Below the pieces are notes generated by a model. It saw only the letters and a program-made list of their open reading frames with translations, was not told where the DNA came from and made no database searches. The position numbers and the translations under genes are program-made. Shown here in pieces: positions 20,502-29,140 of a DNA stretch of 64,000 nucleotides. The stretch is from a beta proteobacterium AAP99 (GTDB taxonomy: Bacteria; Pseudomonadota; Gammaproteobacteria; Burkholderiales; Burkholderiaceae_C): NCBI GenBank assembly GCA_001295775.1, contig LJIA01000008.1, forward strand, positions 61,086-125,085, given 5' to 3'. Within the stretch, counting starts at the first letter, position 1, and the number at the start of each line of letters is the position of its first letter.

Positions 20502-21952
20502 CACGCAGCAGTACAGACCGTGAGTCGCCAGGCAAGGTCCTGGTGGTGGACGACGAAGCCGATCTGCGTGAGCTGCTCTCTTTGAGCCTGCTGCGCATGG
20601 GGCTGGACTGCGAGACCGCCGGCTCCGTCAGTGAAGCGCGGGCCTGGCTGGGCAAGCCCGGCTTCGCCCTGGTGCTCACCGACATGAATCTGCCCGACGG
20701 CACCGGTGTGGATGTGGTCGCGCTGGCAAGCGCCGCGGGGCTGCCTGTGGCCGTGATCACGGCGTATGGCAGTGCTGAGACCGCAGTGGCGGCGTTGAAG
20801 GCAGGAGCCTTCGACTACGTCGAGAAGCCGATCGAGTTCGCCACGCTCAAGCAATTGATCGGCAATGTGTTCAAGCCTGCCGCCCGCCGCGAGGACCGGG
20901 GCAGTGCGCGCGAAGGCACGCGCGCAGATATACCGAACCTGCAGGGTGAGTCGCGCGCGGTGGTGCAGGTGCGTGAGCTCATTGCGCGTCTGGCGCGCAC
21001 GATGGCACCGGTGGCCATTTCCGGCCCTTCGGGCAGCGGCAAGGAACTCGCGGCCCGCTCGATCCATGCGCAGAGCGGGCGGGCGTCCGGCCCGTTCATC
21101 GCCGTGAACTGCGGCGCAATTCCCGAGCATCTCATGGAGGCCGAGTTCTTCGGCTATCGGAAAGGGGCGTTTACGGGCGCCAATGAGGACCGTGATGGCT
21201 TCTTCCAGGCAGCGCACGGCGGCACGCTGCTCCTTGATGAAGTGGCCGATCTGCCTCTGGCGATGCAGGTCAAGCTCTTGCGCGCCATCCAGGAGCGCAA
21301 GGTTCGCAAGGTTGGCGCCACGCTGGAGGAGCCGGTCGATGTACGCCTGATTTCTGCCACGCACAAGGACCTGGCCAAGCTCGTCGCTGGCGGTGCCTTC
21401 CGTCAGGACCTGTATTACCGGCTCAACGTGATCGAGCTCAAGATGCCGGCCTTGTCCGAGCGTGCCGAGGACATCCCGCTGCTCGCCAAACACTTGCTCA
21501 CGCGTATTGCCGAACGACATGGCACGTCCGGAGTCAAGCTCACCGAGAGTGCGCAGACGGCGCTGGCCAGCTTGCGGTTTCCCGGCAATGTGCGCGAACT
21601 GGAAAACGTGCTCGAGCGTGCAGTGGCACTGTCCGATGGAGCATCGATCGATCGTGACGCGATTCAATTGGCTGCGCGTGGCCTCGCGCCGGTGGCATCG
21701 GCCGACGAGGAGCCGGTGTCACTCGGTGCGGCGCAATCCGATGTGGTGCCGGCGATGGCGAGTGCCGCTGGCACTGGCGAGGGGGTGGTCGAGTTTCCTC
21801 TCGATCTCGAGGCTCATCTCGACTCGATCGAACGCAAGCTCATCGAGCAGGCGCTGCTCAAGACCCGATACAACCGCACGCAGGCGGCCGAGTTGCTGGG
21901 TTTGTCGTTCCGCCAGTTCCGCTACCGTCTTCAGCGTCTGGGCATCAAGTGA
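20498..21952 (+). CDS. pilR: Sigma54-dependent response regulator PilR
   Basis: NtrC-family activator, 484 aa. The receiver (VLVVDDEADLREL, phosphoacceptor Asp in LTDMNLPDG) is followed by the AAA+ domain with Walker A GPSGSGKE near 177 and the sigma54-contact loop GAFTGA near 224. A Fis-type helix-turn-helix closes it (NRTQAAELLGLSFRQFRYRL). It acts on RpoN promoters, classically pilA. It is overlapped by the ampD start (GTGA). Confidence 0.94.
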   Translation: MTRSSTDRESPGKVLVVDDEADLRELLSLSLLRMGLDCETAGSVSEARAWLGKPGFALVLTDMNLPDGTGVDVVALASAAGLPVAVITAYGSAETAVAALKAGAFDYVEKPIEFATLKQLIGNVFKPAARREDRGSAREGTRADIPNLQGESRAVVQVRELIARLARTMAPVAISGPSGSGKELAARSIHAQSGRASGPFIAVNCGAIPEHLMEAEFFGYRKGAFTGANEDRDGFFQAAHGGTLLLDEVADLPLAMQVKLLRAIQERKVRKVGATLEEPVDVRLISATHKDLAKLVAGGAFRQDLYYRLNVIELKMPALSERAEDIPLLAKHLLTRIAERHGTSGVKLTESAQTALASLRFPGNVRELENVLERAVALSDGASIDRDAIQLAARGLAPVASADEEPVSLGAAQSDVVPAMASAAGTGEGVVEFPLDLEAHLDSIERKLIEQALLKTRYNRTQAAELLGLSFRQFRYRLQRLGIK

Positions 21953-22575
21953 GCGTGGTTCGCCGCGTGAAGCGTCGGCGAGCGCTCAGGCGTGACCCGG
22001 CGCACGGCTGGTACCGTGGCGCGCGGCGCTGCCTCTCACCCAATGCGGATGAACGCAGCGGCGCATATCCGGTGGATCTTCTCGTGATCCACAACATCTC
22101 ACTGCCGCCCGGACGGTTCGGCGGCGGCGCGGTGCAAGCGTTGTTTACAAATCAGCTCGACCCTTCGGTGCACCCGTTCTTCGCCCAGATCGCCGAACTG
22201 CGCGTCTCCGCGCATTTTTTTGTTCGACGGTGCGGCCGCATCGTTCAGTTTGTGGACATACACAGGCGCGCCTGGCATGCGGGCGTGTCCCGGCTGATCA
22301 CGGCGAAAAGCGTGCGAGAGCGCTGCAATGACTTTTCGGTCGGCATCGAGTTCGAAGGGGCGGACGACCGCGCCTTCACGTCCGCCCAATACGCGGCTGG
22401 CGCACGCCTGTCACGCTGGCTTGCGCGGCGGCTGCCTTTGGCGCATGTCCGAGGGCATTCGGAGATTGCGCCAGGGCGCAAGACCGATCCGGGCCCCCAC
22501 TTCGATTGGCCACGTTTCCTGCGTCGCTCGGGCTTACCCTCAGACGCCCGGCCGACGCAACCGATCCAGAGCTGA
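21949..22575 (+). CDS. ampD: 1,6-anhydro-N-acetylmuramyl-L-alanine amidase AmpD
   Basis: Cytoplasmic zinc amidase of peptidoglycan recycling. Zinc ligands are seen in LLVIHNISLPPG, in the HAGVS region (RRAWHAGVS) and in KTDPGPHFDW, with GHSEIAPGRK before it. 208 aa, GTG start overlapping the pilR stop. The 20-residue basic N-terminal lead (RRVKRRRALRRD) is somewhat long but typical of betaproteobacterial AmpD. Confidence 0.93.
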   Translation: MSVVRRVKRRRALRRDPAHGWYRGARRCLSPNADERSGAYPVDLLVIHNISLPPGRFGGGAVQALFTNQLDPSVHPFFAQIAELRVSAHFFVRRCGRIVQFVDIHRRAWHAGVSRLITAKSVRERCNDFSVGIEFEGADDRAFTSAQYAAGARLSRWLARRLPLAHVRGHSEIAPGRKTDPGPHFDWPRFLRRSGLPSDARPTQPIQS

Positions 22576-22692
22576 ATTCAGCGTCTGCGTGCCGTTCGCC
22601 ACAGAGCGAAGAATGAGCGTTGATGCGGCTCTCCCGCCAGTTTGACGTCGCAAGCCGCACCAATTCTTGATCGCTGTCAGTGGGTCGTTCAA

Positions 22693-22708
22693 ACACTACA
22701 CTTAGTTG
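22693..22708. promoter_or_regulatory. NrdR-box-like site 1
   Basis: ACACTACACTTAGTTG resembles the NrdR palindrome (ACACTATATATAGTGT-like). It matches mainly in the ACACTA and TAGT parts. Its centre is 31 bp from site 2, about three helical turns, which is the known spacing of paired NrdR boxes. It lies just upstream of the proposed -35 element. Confidence 0.6.
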
Positions 22709-22718
22709 CTCGGAGCGC

Positions 22719-22747
22719 TTGTGCCACTACGGATAGTGCTCTATAAC
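22719..22747 (+). promoter_or_regulatory. Proposed sigma70 promoter of nrdA
   Basis: TTGTGC (22719-22724), 17-bp spacer, TATAAC (22742-22747). NrdR-box site 2 fills the spacer, so repressor binding would block the polymerase. Transcription from here would give a leader of about 400 nt before the nrdA ATG. Inferred from motif spacing. Confidence 0.6.
22724..22739. promoter_or_regulatory. NrdR-box-like site 2
   Basis: CCACTACGGATAGTGC contains the perfect palindrome CACTA-N4-TAGTG, the better of the two NrdR-like boxes. It is separated from site 1 by a 15-bp linker and lies between the -35 and -10 elements. NrdR is the ATP/dATP-sensing repressor of bacterial ribonucleotide reductase operons. 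Confidence 0.65.
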
Positions 22748-22754
22748 TTCATCG

Positions 22755-23155
22755 AGGCCATGCCCGACGTCGTACAATGCAGTATGTGTCGAGTTGGAGC
22801 AAGGCCCAATTCGAAGGGGTGGAAGCCATGGTTGTAGTGATTCGGCAATCCGATGATCTGGCGCTGCGCAATGCGCAGTGCCATCAGCGGGTGCAGCAAG
22901 AAGTGCCCGCACACCAGCAACAGGCTCAACCGCTCCTCCGAACTCGACCATCCAGTTGATTCCGCGTCAGTTGCGGCCATGAATGCAGTTGTTGCGCATC
23001 ATGTCACGCACTGCCTGATGGGCCGGCAAGCCGGGTCATCCATTCCAAGAAGCAAGATCTGAACAATCAGGGTCTCGTGAAGACCCGGGGTGCTTTTTTC
23101 TCTCCGGGCTTCGTGAGGCCGATATGTATTCGCTAGACAAGTGTGAGGAGAAGCA
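22755..23155 (+). promoter_or_regulatory. Long nrdA leader with terminator-like hairpin
   Basis: No convincing gene is visible in this ~400-nt stretch; an open frame from 22777 lacks a ribosome site. At 23070-23099, GGGTCT / AGACCC with loop CGTGA is followed by GGGGTGC and six T, ending 56 nt before the nrdA ATG. This could be an attenuator or the 3' end of a small RNA. The nrdA ribosome site GTGAGGAGAAGC follows. Confidence 0.45.
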
Positions 23156-26077
23156 ATGAGTCTGCAAACCACCGAAGCGCGTTCGGGCGCAAATCCCGCC
23201 CTGCTGGGCGGCGTGACGGCCGGCGATGTGAGCGCCGCAGTATCCGGTCAGGCCTTTGCTGACTACAAGATCATCCGCCGCAATGGCGCAGTCGTTCCGT
23301 TCGAGCCGGCGAAGATTGCCGTGGCGATGACCAAGGCATTTCTCGCTGTGAACGGTGGTCAGGGCGCAGCCTCGGCCCGCGTGCGTGAGCAGGTCGAAAT
23401 GCTGACCAATATGGTGGTCAACGCGCTGATCCGTCGGCAACCTGCGGGGGGCACCTTCCATATTGAAGACGTCCAGGATCAGGTGGAGCTGTCCCTGATG
23501 CGTGCCGGCGAGCACAACGTGGCTCGCGCCTACGTGCTCTACCGCGAGGAGCGTTCGCGCGCTCGAGCGGCCCAGCAGGATGCCGAGCGCGAGGAAATGC
23601 GTGCTCGCATGCACGTCAATGTGGATGGCCGCTCCGTGCCGCTCGATGAAGCTGCGCTGCGTGCGCTTGTGGTCTCGGCCTGTGAAGGCCTCGGCGACCA
23701 CGTCAGCGCTGACCTGATCATTGAGCAGACCTTCCGCGACCTGTACGACGGCATGCCGATCGACGAAGTGTTCAAGGCCGCGATCCTCGCAGCGCGAGCG
23801 CTCATCGAAAAGGATCCGGACTACACCCGCGTCACCGCACGTCTGTTGCTGCACACGATCCGCAAGGAAGTGCTCGGCGAGGAGGCGATCCAGGCGCAGA
23901 TGGGCGAGAAGTACGCCGAGTACTTTCCGCGCTTCATAAAGATCGGCGTGGACAACGAACTGCTGAACGAAGAGCTGCTGCGCTTCGACCTCAAGCGTCT
24001 GGGCGCAGCCATCAAGCCCGAGCGCGACATGCAGTTCACCTATTTGGGCTTGCAGACCCTGTATGACCGCTACTTCCTGCACGTCAAGAAGCGCCGCATC
24101 GAACTGCCGCAGGCCTTCTTCATGCGCGTGGCCATGGGTCTGGCGCTGCAGGAGGTGGATCGCGAGGCGCGTGCCATCGAGTTCTACGAACTGCTGTCCA
24201 GCTTCGACTTCATGAGCTCGACGCCCACCCTGTTCAATGCAGGCACCCTGCGCAGCCAGCTCTCGTCCTGCTACCTGACCACGGTGGCCGATGATCTGGA
24301 CGGCATCTACGAAGCCATCAAGGAAAACGCGCTGCTGGCCAAGTATGCCGGCGGTCTGGGCAACGACTGGACGCCGGTTCGCGCCATGGGCTCGTGGATC
24401 AAGGGCACCAACGGCCAGAGCCAGGGCGTCGTGCCCTTCCTTAAGGTGGTCAATGACACGGCTGTGGCCGTGAACCAGGGTGGCAAGCGCAAGGGAGCGG
24501 TCTGCACCTACCTCGAAAGCTGGCACCTCGACATCGAGGAGTTCCTTGAGCTGCGCAAGAACACGGGTGACGACCGCCGCCGTACGCATGACATGAACAC
24601 CGCGAACTGGATTCCCGATCTGTTCATGAAGCGCGTGATGGAAGGCAAGGACTGGACCCTGTTCAGCCCGAGTGATTGTCCCGACCTGCACGACAAGTTC
24701 GGTTCCGACTTTGAAGCCGCCTACACCCGCTACGAAGCCGATGCCGATTCCGGCCGCCTCAAGCTGTTCAAGCGCATTCCGGCTGTGCAGCTCTGGCGCA
24801 AGATGCTGGCCATGCTGTTCGAGACCGGACATCCCTGGATCACCTTCAAGGACCCGTGCAACCTGCGCAGCCCGCAGCAGCACGTGGGCGTAGTGCACAG
24901 TTCGAATCTGTGCACCGAGATCACGCTGAACACGAGTGACTCTGAAATTGCGGTCTGCAACCTGGGTTCGGTGAACCTGGTGAACCACATGGTGCCGGAT
25001 GGCAAGGGTGCGCTGGTGCTGGATCACGACAAGGTGCGCAAGACCGTCCGTACAGCGATGCGCATGCTCGACAATGTCATCGACATCAACTACTACTCGG
25101 TGGCCAAGGCCCGCAATTCCAACCTGAAGCATCGCCCAGTAGGCATGGGCATCATGGGATTCCAGGACTGCCTGCACATGATGCGCGTGCCTTATGCGTC
25201 CCAGGCGGCCGTCGAGTTTGCCGACACGTCCATGGAAGCGGTGTGCTACTACGCCTACTGGGCATCGACGGAGCTGGCTGAGGAGCGTGGTCGCTACTCA
25301 AGCTTCAAGGGCTCGCTCTGGGATCGCGGGATCCTTCCTCAGGACACGCTCAAGCTGCTCGCCGAGCAGCGCGGCGGGTACGTCGAAATCGACATGTCCA
25401 GCACCATGGACTGGGAGTCACTGCGCAGTCGCATCAAGCAGCATGGCATGCGCAACTCGAACTGCGTGGCCATTGCACCCACGGCGACGATCTCCAACAT
25501 CATCGGCGTATCGGCCTGCATCGAGCCGGCTTATCAGAACCTCTATGTCCAGTCGAACCTGTCCGGCGAGTTCACCGAACTGAACGAGTACATGGTCCGC
25601 GATCTCAAGGAGCGCGGTCTGTGGGACGAGGTCATGGTCGCCGACCTGAAGTATTTCGATGGCTCGTTGGCCCGCATTGATCGGGTGCCGCCTGAAGTGC
25701 GCAAGCTCTATGCAACCGCATTCGAAGTGGATACCTCGTGGATCATCGAGGCCGCCGCACGGCGCCAGAAGTGGATCGATCAGGCGCAGAGCCTCAACAT
25801 CTACATGGCCGGTGCTTCTGGCAAGAAGCTCGACGAGACCTACAAGCTGGCCTGGTTGCGTGGATTGAAGACGACCTACTACCTGCGCACGCTCGCGGCA
25901 ACTAGTGCCGAGAAGTCCACGGGTCGCGGTGGCGAGCTCAATGCAGTGTCCTCGCAGAGTGATGCGGCACCCGCGATGGGCGCGGCACCTGTGTTGCCCG
26001 AGCCGGAGATCGTCGGCCAGGTTTGCACCATGCGTCCGGGCGATCCGGGGTTCGAAGAGTGCGAAGCCTGCCAATAG
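23156..26077 (+). CDS. nrdA: Class Ia ribonucleoside-diphosphate reductase, alpha subunit
   Basis: Large catalytic subunit (973 aa) that reduces ribonucleotides using the NrdB tyrosyl radical. An ATP-cone occupies about 36-130 (IIRRNGAVVPFEPAKI). The active-site Cys/Glu set is visible: SSCYLTT near 370, NLCTEITLN near 587, and AVCNLGSVNL. The C-terminus ECEACQ holds the redox Cys pair that is regenerated by thioredoxin or glutaredoxin. The last codons are TGC CAA TAG. The same residues spelled TGC CAG TGA occur at 31937-31945 after the mobile element, showing that the 3' end of the gene was replaced by the element's left end. Confidence 0.97.
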   Translation: MSLQTTEARSGANPALLGGVTAGDVSAAVSGQAFADYKIIRRNGAVVPFEPAKIAVAMTKAFLAVNGGQGAASARVREQVEMLTNMVVNALIRRQPAGGTFHIEDVQDQVELSLMRAGEHNVARAYVLYREERSRARAAQQDAEREEMRARMHVNVDGRSVPLDEAALRALVVSACEGLGDHVSADLIIEQTFRDLYDGMPIDEVFKAAILAARALIEKDPDYTRVTARLLLHTIRKEVLGEEAIQAQMGEKYAEYFPRFIKIGVDNELLNEELLRFDLKRLGAAIKPERDMQFTYLGLQTLYDRYFLHVKKRRIELPQAFFMRVAMGLALQEVDREARAIEFYELLSSFDFMSSTPTLFNAGTLRSQLSSCYLTTVADDLDGIYEAIKENALLAKYAGGLGNDWTPVRAMGSWIKGTNGQSQGVVPFLKVVNDTAVAVNQGGKRKGAVCTYLESWHLDIEEFLELRKNTGDDRRRTHDMNTANWIPDLFMKRVMEGKDWTLFSPSDCPDLHDKFGSDFEAAYTRYEADADSGRLKLFKRIPAVQLWRKMLAMLFETGHPWITFKDPCNLRSPQQHVGVVHSSNLCTEITLNTSDSEIAVCNLGSVNLVNHMVPDGKGALVLDHDKVRKTVRTAMRMLDNVIDINYYSVAKARNSNLKHRPVGMGIMGFQDCLHMMRVPYASQAAVEFADTSMEAVCYYAYWASTELAEERGRYSSFKGSLWDRGILPQDTLKLLAEQRGGYVEIDMSSTMDWESLRSRIKQHGMRNSNCVAIAPTATISNIIGVSACIEPAYQNLYVQSNLSGEFTELNEYMVRDLKERGLWDEVMVADLKYFDGSLARIDRVPPEVRKLYATAFEVDTSWIIEAAARRQKWIDQAQSLNIYMAGASGKKLDETYKLAWLRGLKTTYYLRTLAATSAEKSTGRGGELNAVSSQSDAAPAMGAAPVLPEPEIVGQVCTMRPGDPGFEECEACQ

Positions 26078-26112
26078 ATGGAGTTGAGACCTCTTTGTCT
26101 TTAAGGGTCTCA
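26068..26112. repeat. Left end of the element: direct CTGCCA, 12-bp inverted repeat, subterminal hairpin
   Basis: CTGCCA (26068-26073, also nrdA codons), spacer ATAGAT containing the new nrdA stop, inverted repeat GGAGTTGAGACC (26080-26091), and then a second copy of its inner half in opposite orientation (GGTCTCA at 26106-26112). TGAGACC / GGTCTCA therefore forms a 7-bp stem with a 14-nt loop, a possible recombinase-binding pair or weak terminator. Confidence 0.75.
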
Positions 26113-26198
26113 TTTCCGCTATGAAATATGTCCCCAAATGCCACGCGCAGTCCGTCTTTTATGATGCGAAATTCGCCGGTATTTGAGAGCACGACGAA

Positions 26199-27464
26199 AT
26201 GTCGATAAGCCAACCCCTTCCTTTCCAGCTTGCCAAGGCGCTGCTCCCCAACGGGGAGCGGCGCCCCTACCTGGTCGGACGGGACGGGATGGAAGACGAC
26301 TATTGCTCGCTGTTCGTCATCTCCACGCTTCGCAACCGAGGCCTCTCGGTTGCATCGCAGGAGGCGGCGCTCAATGCGATCAACGTGCTCAGTGGCTTCT
26401 GCCAAGTCAACCGGATTGATCTGGCAGTGAGGCTGCGCGCTGGCAAGTACCTCACCTCCATCGAGTGCGAGGCGCTCAGCAACTTCGCTCGGCAAAGCTT
26501 CGGTGCCGAGGCGAAGCGATATCAAAAGGTGGTTGCGCTCGGAAAGGTGCGGCGGGGTTATGCCTACGCCGTTCCCACCGTGGCGCGACACACCCACTTC
26601 AAGCGGCTGACCCACATCGCCGACTTCGTTGAATGGATGGCCAAGTACCTCCTGACGCATCTCAGTCCCGAGCGCATGCTTCGGATCGCTGAGATGCGTG
26701 AGGATGTCCTCAGGCATCGTGGAAGCGCTTCTCCCGTGCGAGACGACTTTGACGATGAAGAGTTCACCCAGCGCCACAACCAGGCGCTGAACGATGTCAT
26801 TGCTCCGGGCTCCGAGCGGAACCCGTTCCGCCCCGAACTGCAGCTCAGGAACCTCCTGCTGGTCGAGCTGCTCCGTCAAACTGGAATTCGGCGTGGTGAG
26901 GTGCTGAGCTTGCAGGTTCGGGACGTCGACCACGTGAAGCGACAGATCACCGTTCGCCGTCGCCATGGCGCGACCGACGATCCTCGAGTCGACCAGCCGG
27001 TCTCAAAGACTGACGGCCGGACGATTCCGATCTCGCTCTACCTGACCGAGCTCATCGTCCAGTACGTCGCCCACCGGCGCACAGTGCCAGGCGCAACCAA
27101 GCATCGCTACCTCTTCGTCACGCACAAGTCAGGTCCGACCCAAGGTCAGCCCATGACCAAGGCGGCTCTCAAGGAAGTGTTCGAGACGCTCGCGGGTGCT
27201 GATGAGCTTCTGTCCAGCGTGCGCACCCATCTGCTGCGCCACTTCTTCAGCAACGAGCTGGCAAAGGTGCAGCACGAGAGGGGCACCGACGAGGACAGCA
27301 AGGATCTGCACAGGCGTGTCCGCAACTACCTTGCCGGTCGCAAGCAGCACTCCGCCGTCGACGCTGTCTACACGCAGGTTGAGACCAAGCGTCAGGCGCG
27401 TGCTGCCGTGCTGGCTCTGCAGGAACGGATGGCCAGCGGGCTCCAGGCGCGAGGTGAGGCATGA
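26199..27464 (+). CDS. Tyrosine recombinase A of the element
   Basis: 421 aa. The C-terminal catalytic domain has a complete set: Arg in TGIRRGEVLSL, Lys in VSKTDGRTIPI, HxxR in RTHLLRHFF, His in GRKQHSAV and the nucleophile Tyr in DAVYTQV. The N-terminal ~150 residues are probably the core-binding/SAM-like domain. It plays the part of TnpA in Tn554 or the first recombinase in RIT elements. It starts 107 nt inside the inverted repeat, and its stop overlaps the next gene as ATGA. Confidence 0.9.
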   Translation: MSISQPLPFQLAKALLPNGERRPYLVGRDGMEDDYCSLFVISTLRNRGLSVASQEAALNAINVLSGFCQVNRIDLAVRLRAGKYLTSIECEALSNFARQSFGAEAKRYQKVVALGKVRRGYAYAVPTVARHTHFKRLTHIADFVEWMAKYLLTHLSPERMLRIAEMREDVLRHRGSASPVRDDFDDEEFTQRHNQALNDVIAPGSERNPFRPELQLRNLLLVELLRQTGIRRGEVLSLQVRDVDHVKRQITVRRRHGATDDPRVDQPVSKTDGRTIPISLYLTELIVQYVAHRRTVPGATKHRYLFVTHKSGPTQGQPMTKAALKEVFETLAGADELLSSVRTHLLRHFFSNELAKVQHERGTDEDSKDLHRRVRNYLAGRKQHSAVDAVYTQVETKRQARAAVLALQERMASGLQARGEA

Positions 27465-29140
27465 ATAGCCGCGCCATCCGTGCCGAAGCTGGTCTTGACC
27501 AGGCCGACACGCACATCGTTCGCACACGCTTCGGCATCGAGTTCGATGCACGAGAGGGCTGGTGGCCCATCGACGGCCGGCAGGGCATCGACGTCGAGTC
27601 CCTGCGGATCTTGGTGACCCCAGCGATGCTGGCCGGATTGGAAGCGACGCTCCGCTTCGCCAGCAGCAAGTACTCGTGGGCGACGGTGTCTCACTACGGA
27701 TGGGCGCTGAAGAACTTCCAGAGGATGTGCTTCCCGGCGGGACGCATCTCCTCCTGGAGGCTCGCCGACTTCCGAAAGTACCGTGCGCTTCTGCTTGCTG
27801 AGTACGGGCACGAGGACTACCTCCGCCATATCAGGTCGCTCCTCGTGAACTGGCACGCAGGCGGACACGCCGGCGTCTCTGACGCTCTGATCGCGTCCCT
27901 CAAGGAAATGCGCCTCAAAGGCGTTGAGGCCGGACGTGCTGTGAGGTCGATGGACCCGGACAGCGGCCCTCTCACGCCTGACGAGTTCCATCATCTGATG
28001 TCGGGCCTGATGGAGGCGGCCGAGACCGGTGAGCTGAGCCTTGGCGACTTCAGCTTGGTCTACCTGCATCTGTGCACCGGCCGGCGGCCGATCCAGAGCG
28101 CCTCGCTGAAATGCAAGGACGTGGTTGAAACGTTGGGCGATCCGGAGCCGGGCTTCCCGAACGGCCAGCCGATCTACATGTTGGCGGTGCCACGAGCCAA
28201 GCAGCGCGGGCACAGCTTCCGTGAGACTCGCCGCGGCATCGACTTGACGTTGGGCAACTTCCAAGTCTTCTGCGCCCAGCGCGACGACGTGCAGCACGCC
28301 TTCCGAGAGCTGCTTGATGGCGGAGGTTGGGATCTTCAGCCAGAGGACCTGCGCTCCCTCCTCGGCGAGCTGCCCCTCTACCCATCCTGGTCCTCGGTGA
28401 CCGAGGCGGTTGAACTTGCCGGTGAGATGCGCCAAGGTGGCCAGTATGGGAAGGCGCTCGCCGCGTTGCGCCTGGACGCCCAGGGGATGGCTTGGCACAA
28501 CACATCGCAATCCCAGGGCAAGCGGATCATCGATGCCTGCGCATCAGTCGGCGTCAAAGGACGAGACGGTCAGCCTCTCAAGATCACGGCTGCGCGACTT
28601 CGCCACACCAAAGGCACCGACCTGGCTCGCGAAGGTCTTCCGTCGCACTTGATCGCCTGGCTGCTGGACCACTCCACTTCCCGGTCGGCCGACATCTACG
28701 TCGACAACCTGCCAGAGCACGCGGCCGAGATCGACCGTGCGGTCTCAAAGTCCCCGACGCTGCAGCGCTTCGCTGAGGCCTTCCGCGGCACGCTGGTGGA
28801 CTCGGAAGAAGACGCCATCGGCGGTTCAGACCCGGAGCAAAGCCGGCTGGCCTATCGCGGCAAGGGTGCGGCCACCTGTGGCCACCTGAAGCAATGCGGC
28901 CTGGACGGCGGCGTCCCGCACGCCTGCTACACCTGCAGCCACTTCCAGCCGTGGCTGGACGGGCCTCACGAGCAATTCCTCGCCGACCTGCAGGCGGAGC
29001 GCGCCCACTTGGTGTCGGAGCTTGGCGCCGACAGCCCTGTGGCAAAGCGCCGTGACAAGCTCATCGTTGCCGTCGGCAACGTCGTGCAGCTGTGCGCCGC
29101 GCGTCGCGTGGAGCTCGAAGCCGCTGGAGGCCAGGCGTGA
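27461..29140 (+). CDS. Tyrosine recombinase B of the element
   Basis: 559 aa. Catalytic-domain landmarks: Arg in CTGRRPIQSASL, Lys in PRAKQRGHS, Arg-His in AARLRHTKGT, His in WLLDHSTSRSADIYV with the Tyr nucleophile. The residue that is usually His/Lys three before the second Arg is Ala here, a departure from the consensus. A C-terminal tail after residue ~460 contains a Cys/His cluster (CGHLKQCGLDG, HACYTCSHF), probably zinc binding and typical of large Tn554-type TnpB proteins. Overlaps A (ATGA) and C (GTGA). Confidence 0.87.
   Translation: MNSRAIRAEAGLDQADTHIVRTRFGIEFDAREGWWPIDGRQGIDVESLRILVTPAMLAGLEATLRFASSKYSWATVSHYGWALKNFQRMCFPAGRISSWRLADFRKYRALLLAEYGHEDYLRHIRSLLVNWHAGGHAGVSDALIASLKEMRLKGVEAGRAVRSMDPDSGPLTPDEFHHLMSGLMEAAETGELSLGDFSLVYLHLCTGRRPIQSASLKCKDVVETLGDPEPGFPNGQPIYMLAVPRAKQRGHSFRETRRGIDLTLGNFQVFCAQRDDVQHAFRELLDGGGWDLQPEDLRSLLGELPLYPSWSSVTEAVELAGEMRQGGQYGKALAALRLDAQGMAWHNTSQSQGKRIIDACASVGVKGRDGQPLKITAARLRHTKGTDLAREGLPSHLIAWLLDHSTSRSADIYVDNLPEHAAEIDRAVSKSPTLQRFAEAFRGTLVDSEEDAIGGSDPEQSRLAYRGKGAATCGHLKQCGLDGGVPHACYTCSHFQPWLDGPHEQFLADLQAERAHLVSELGADSPVAKRRDKLIVAVGNVVQLCAARRVELEAAGGQA

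Noticed and set aside
22777..22959. 60-codon open frame in the nrdA leader
   Set aside because: No ribosome site and no recognisable sequence; more likely untranslated leader.
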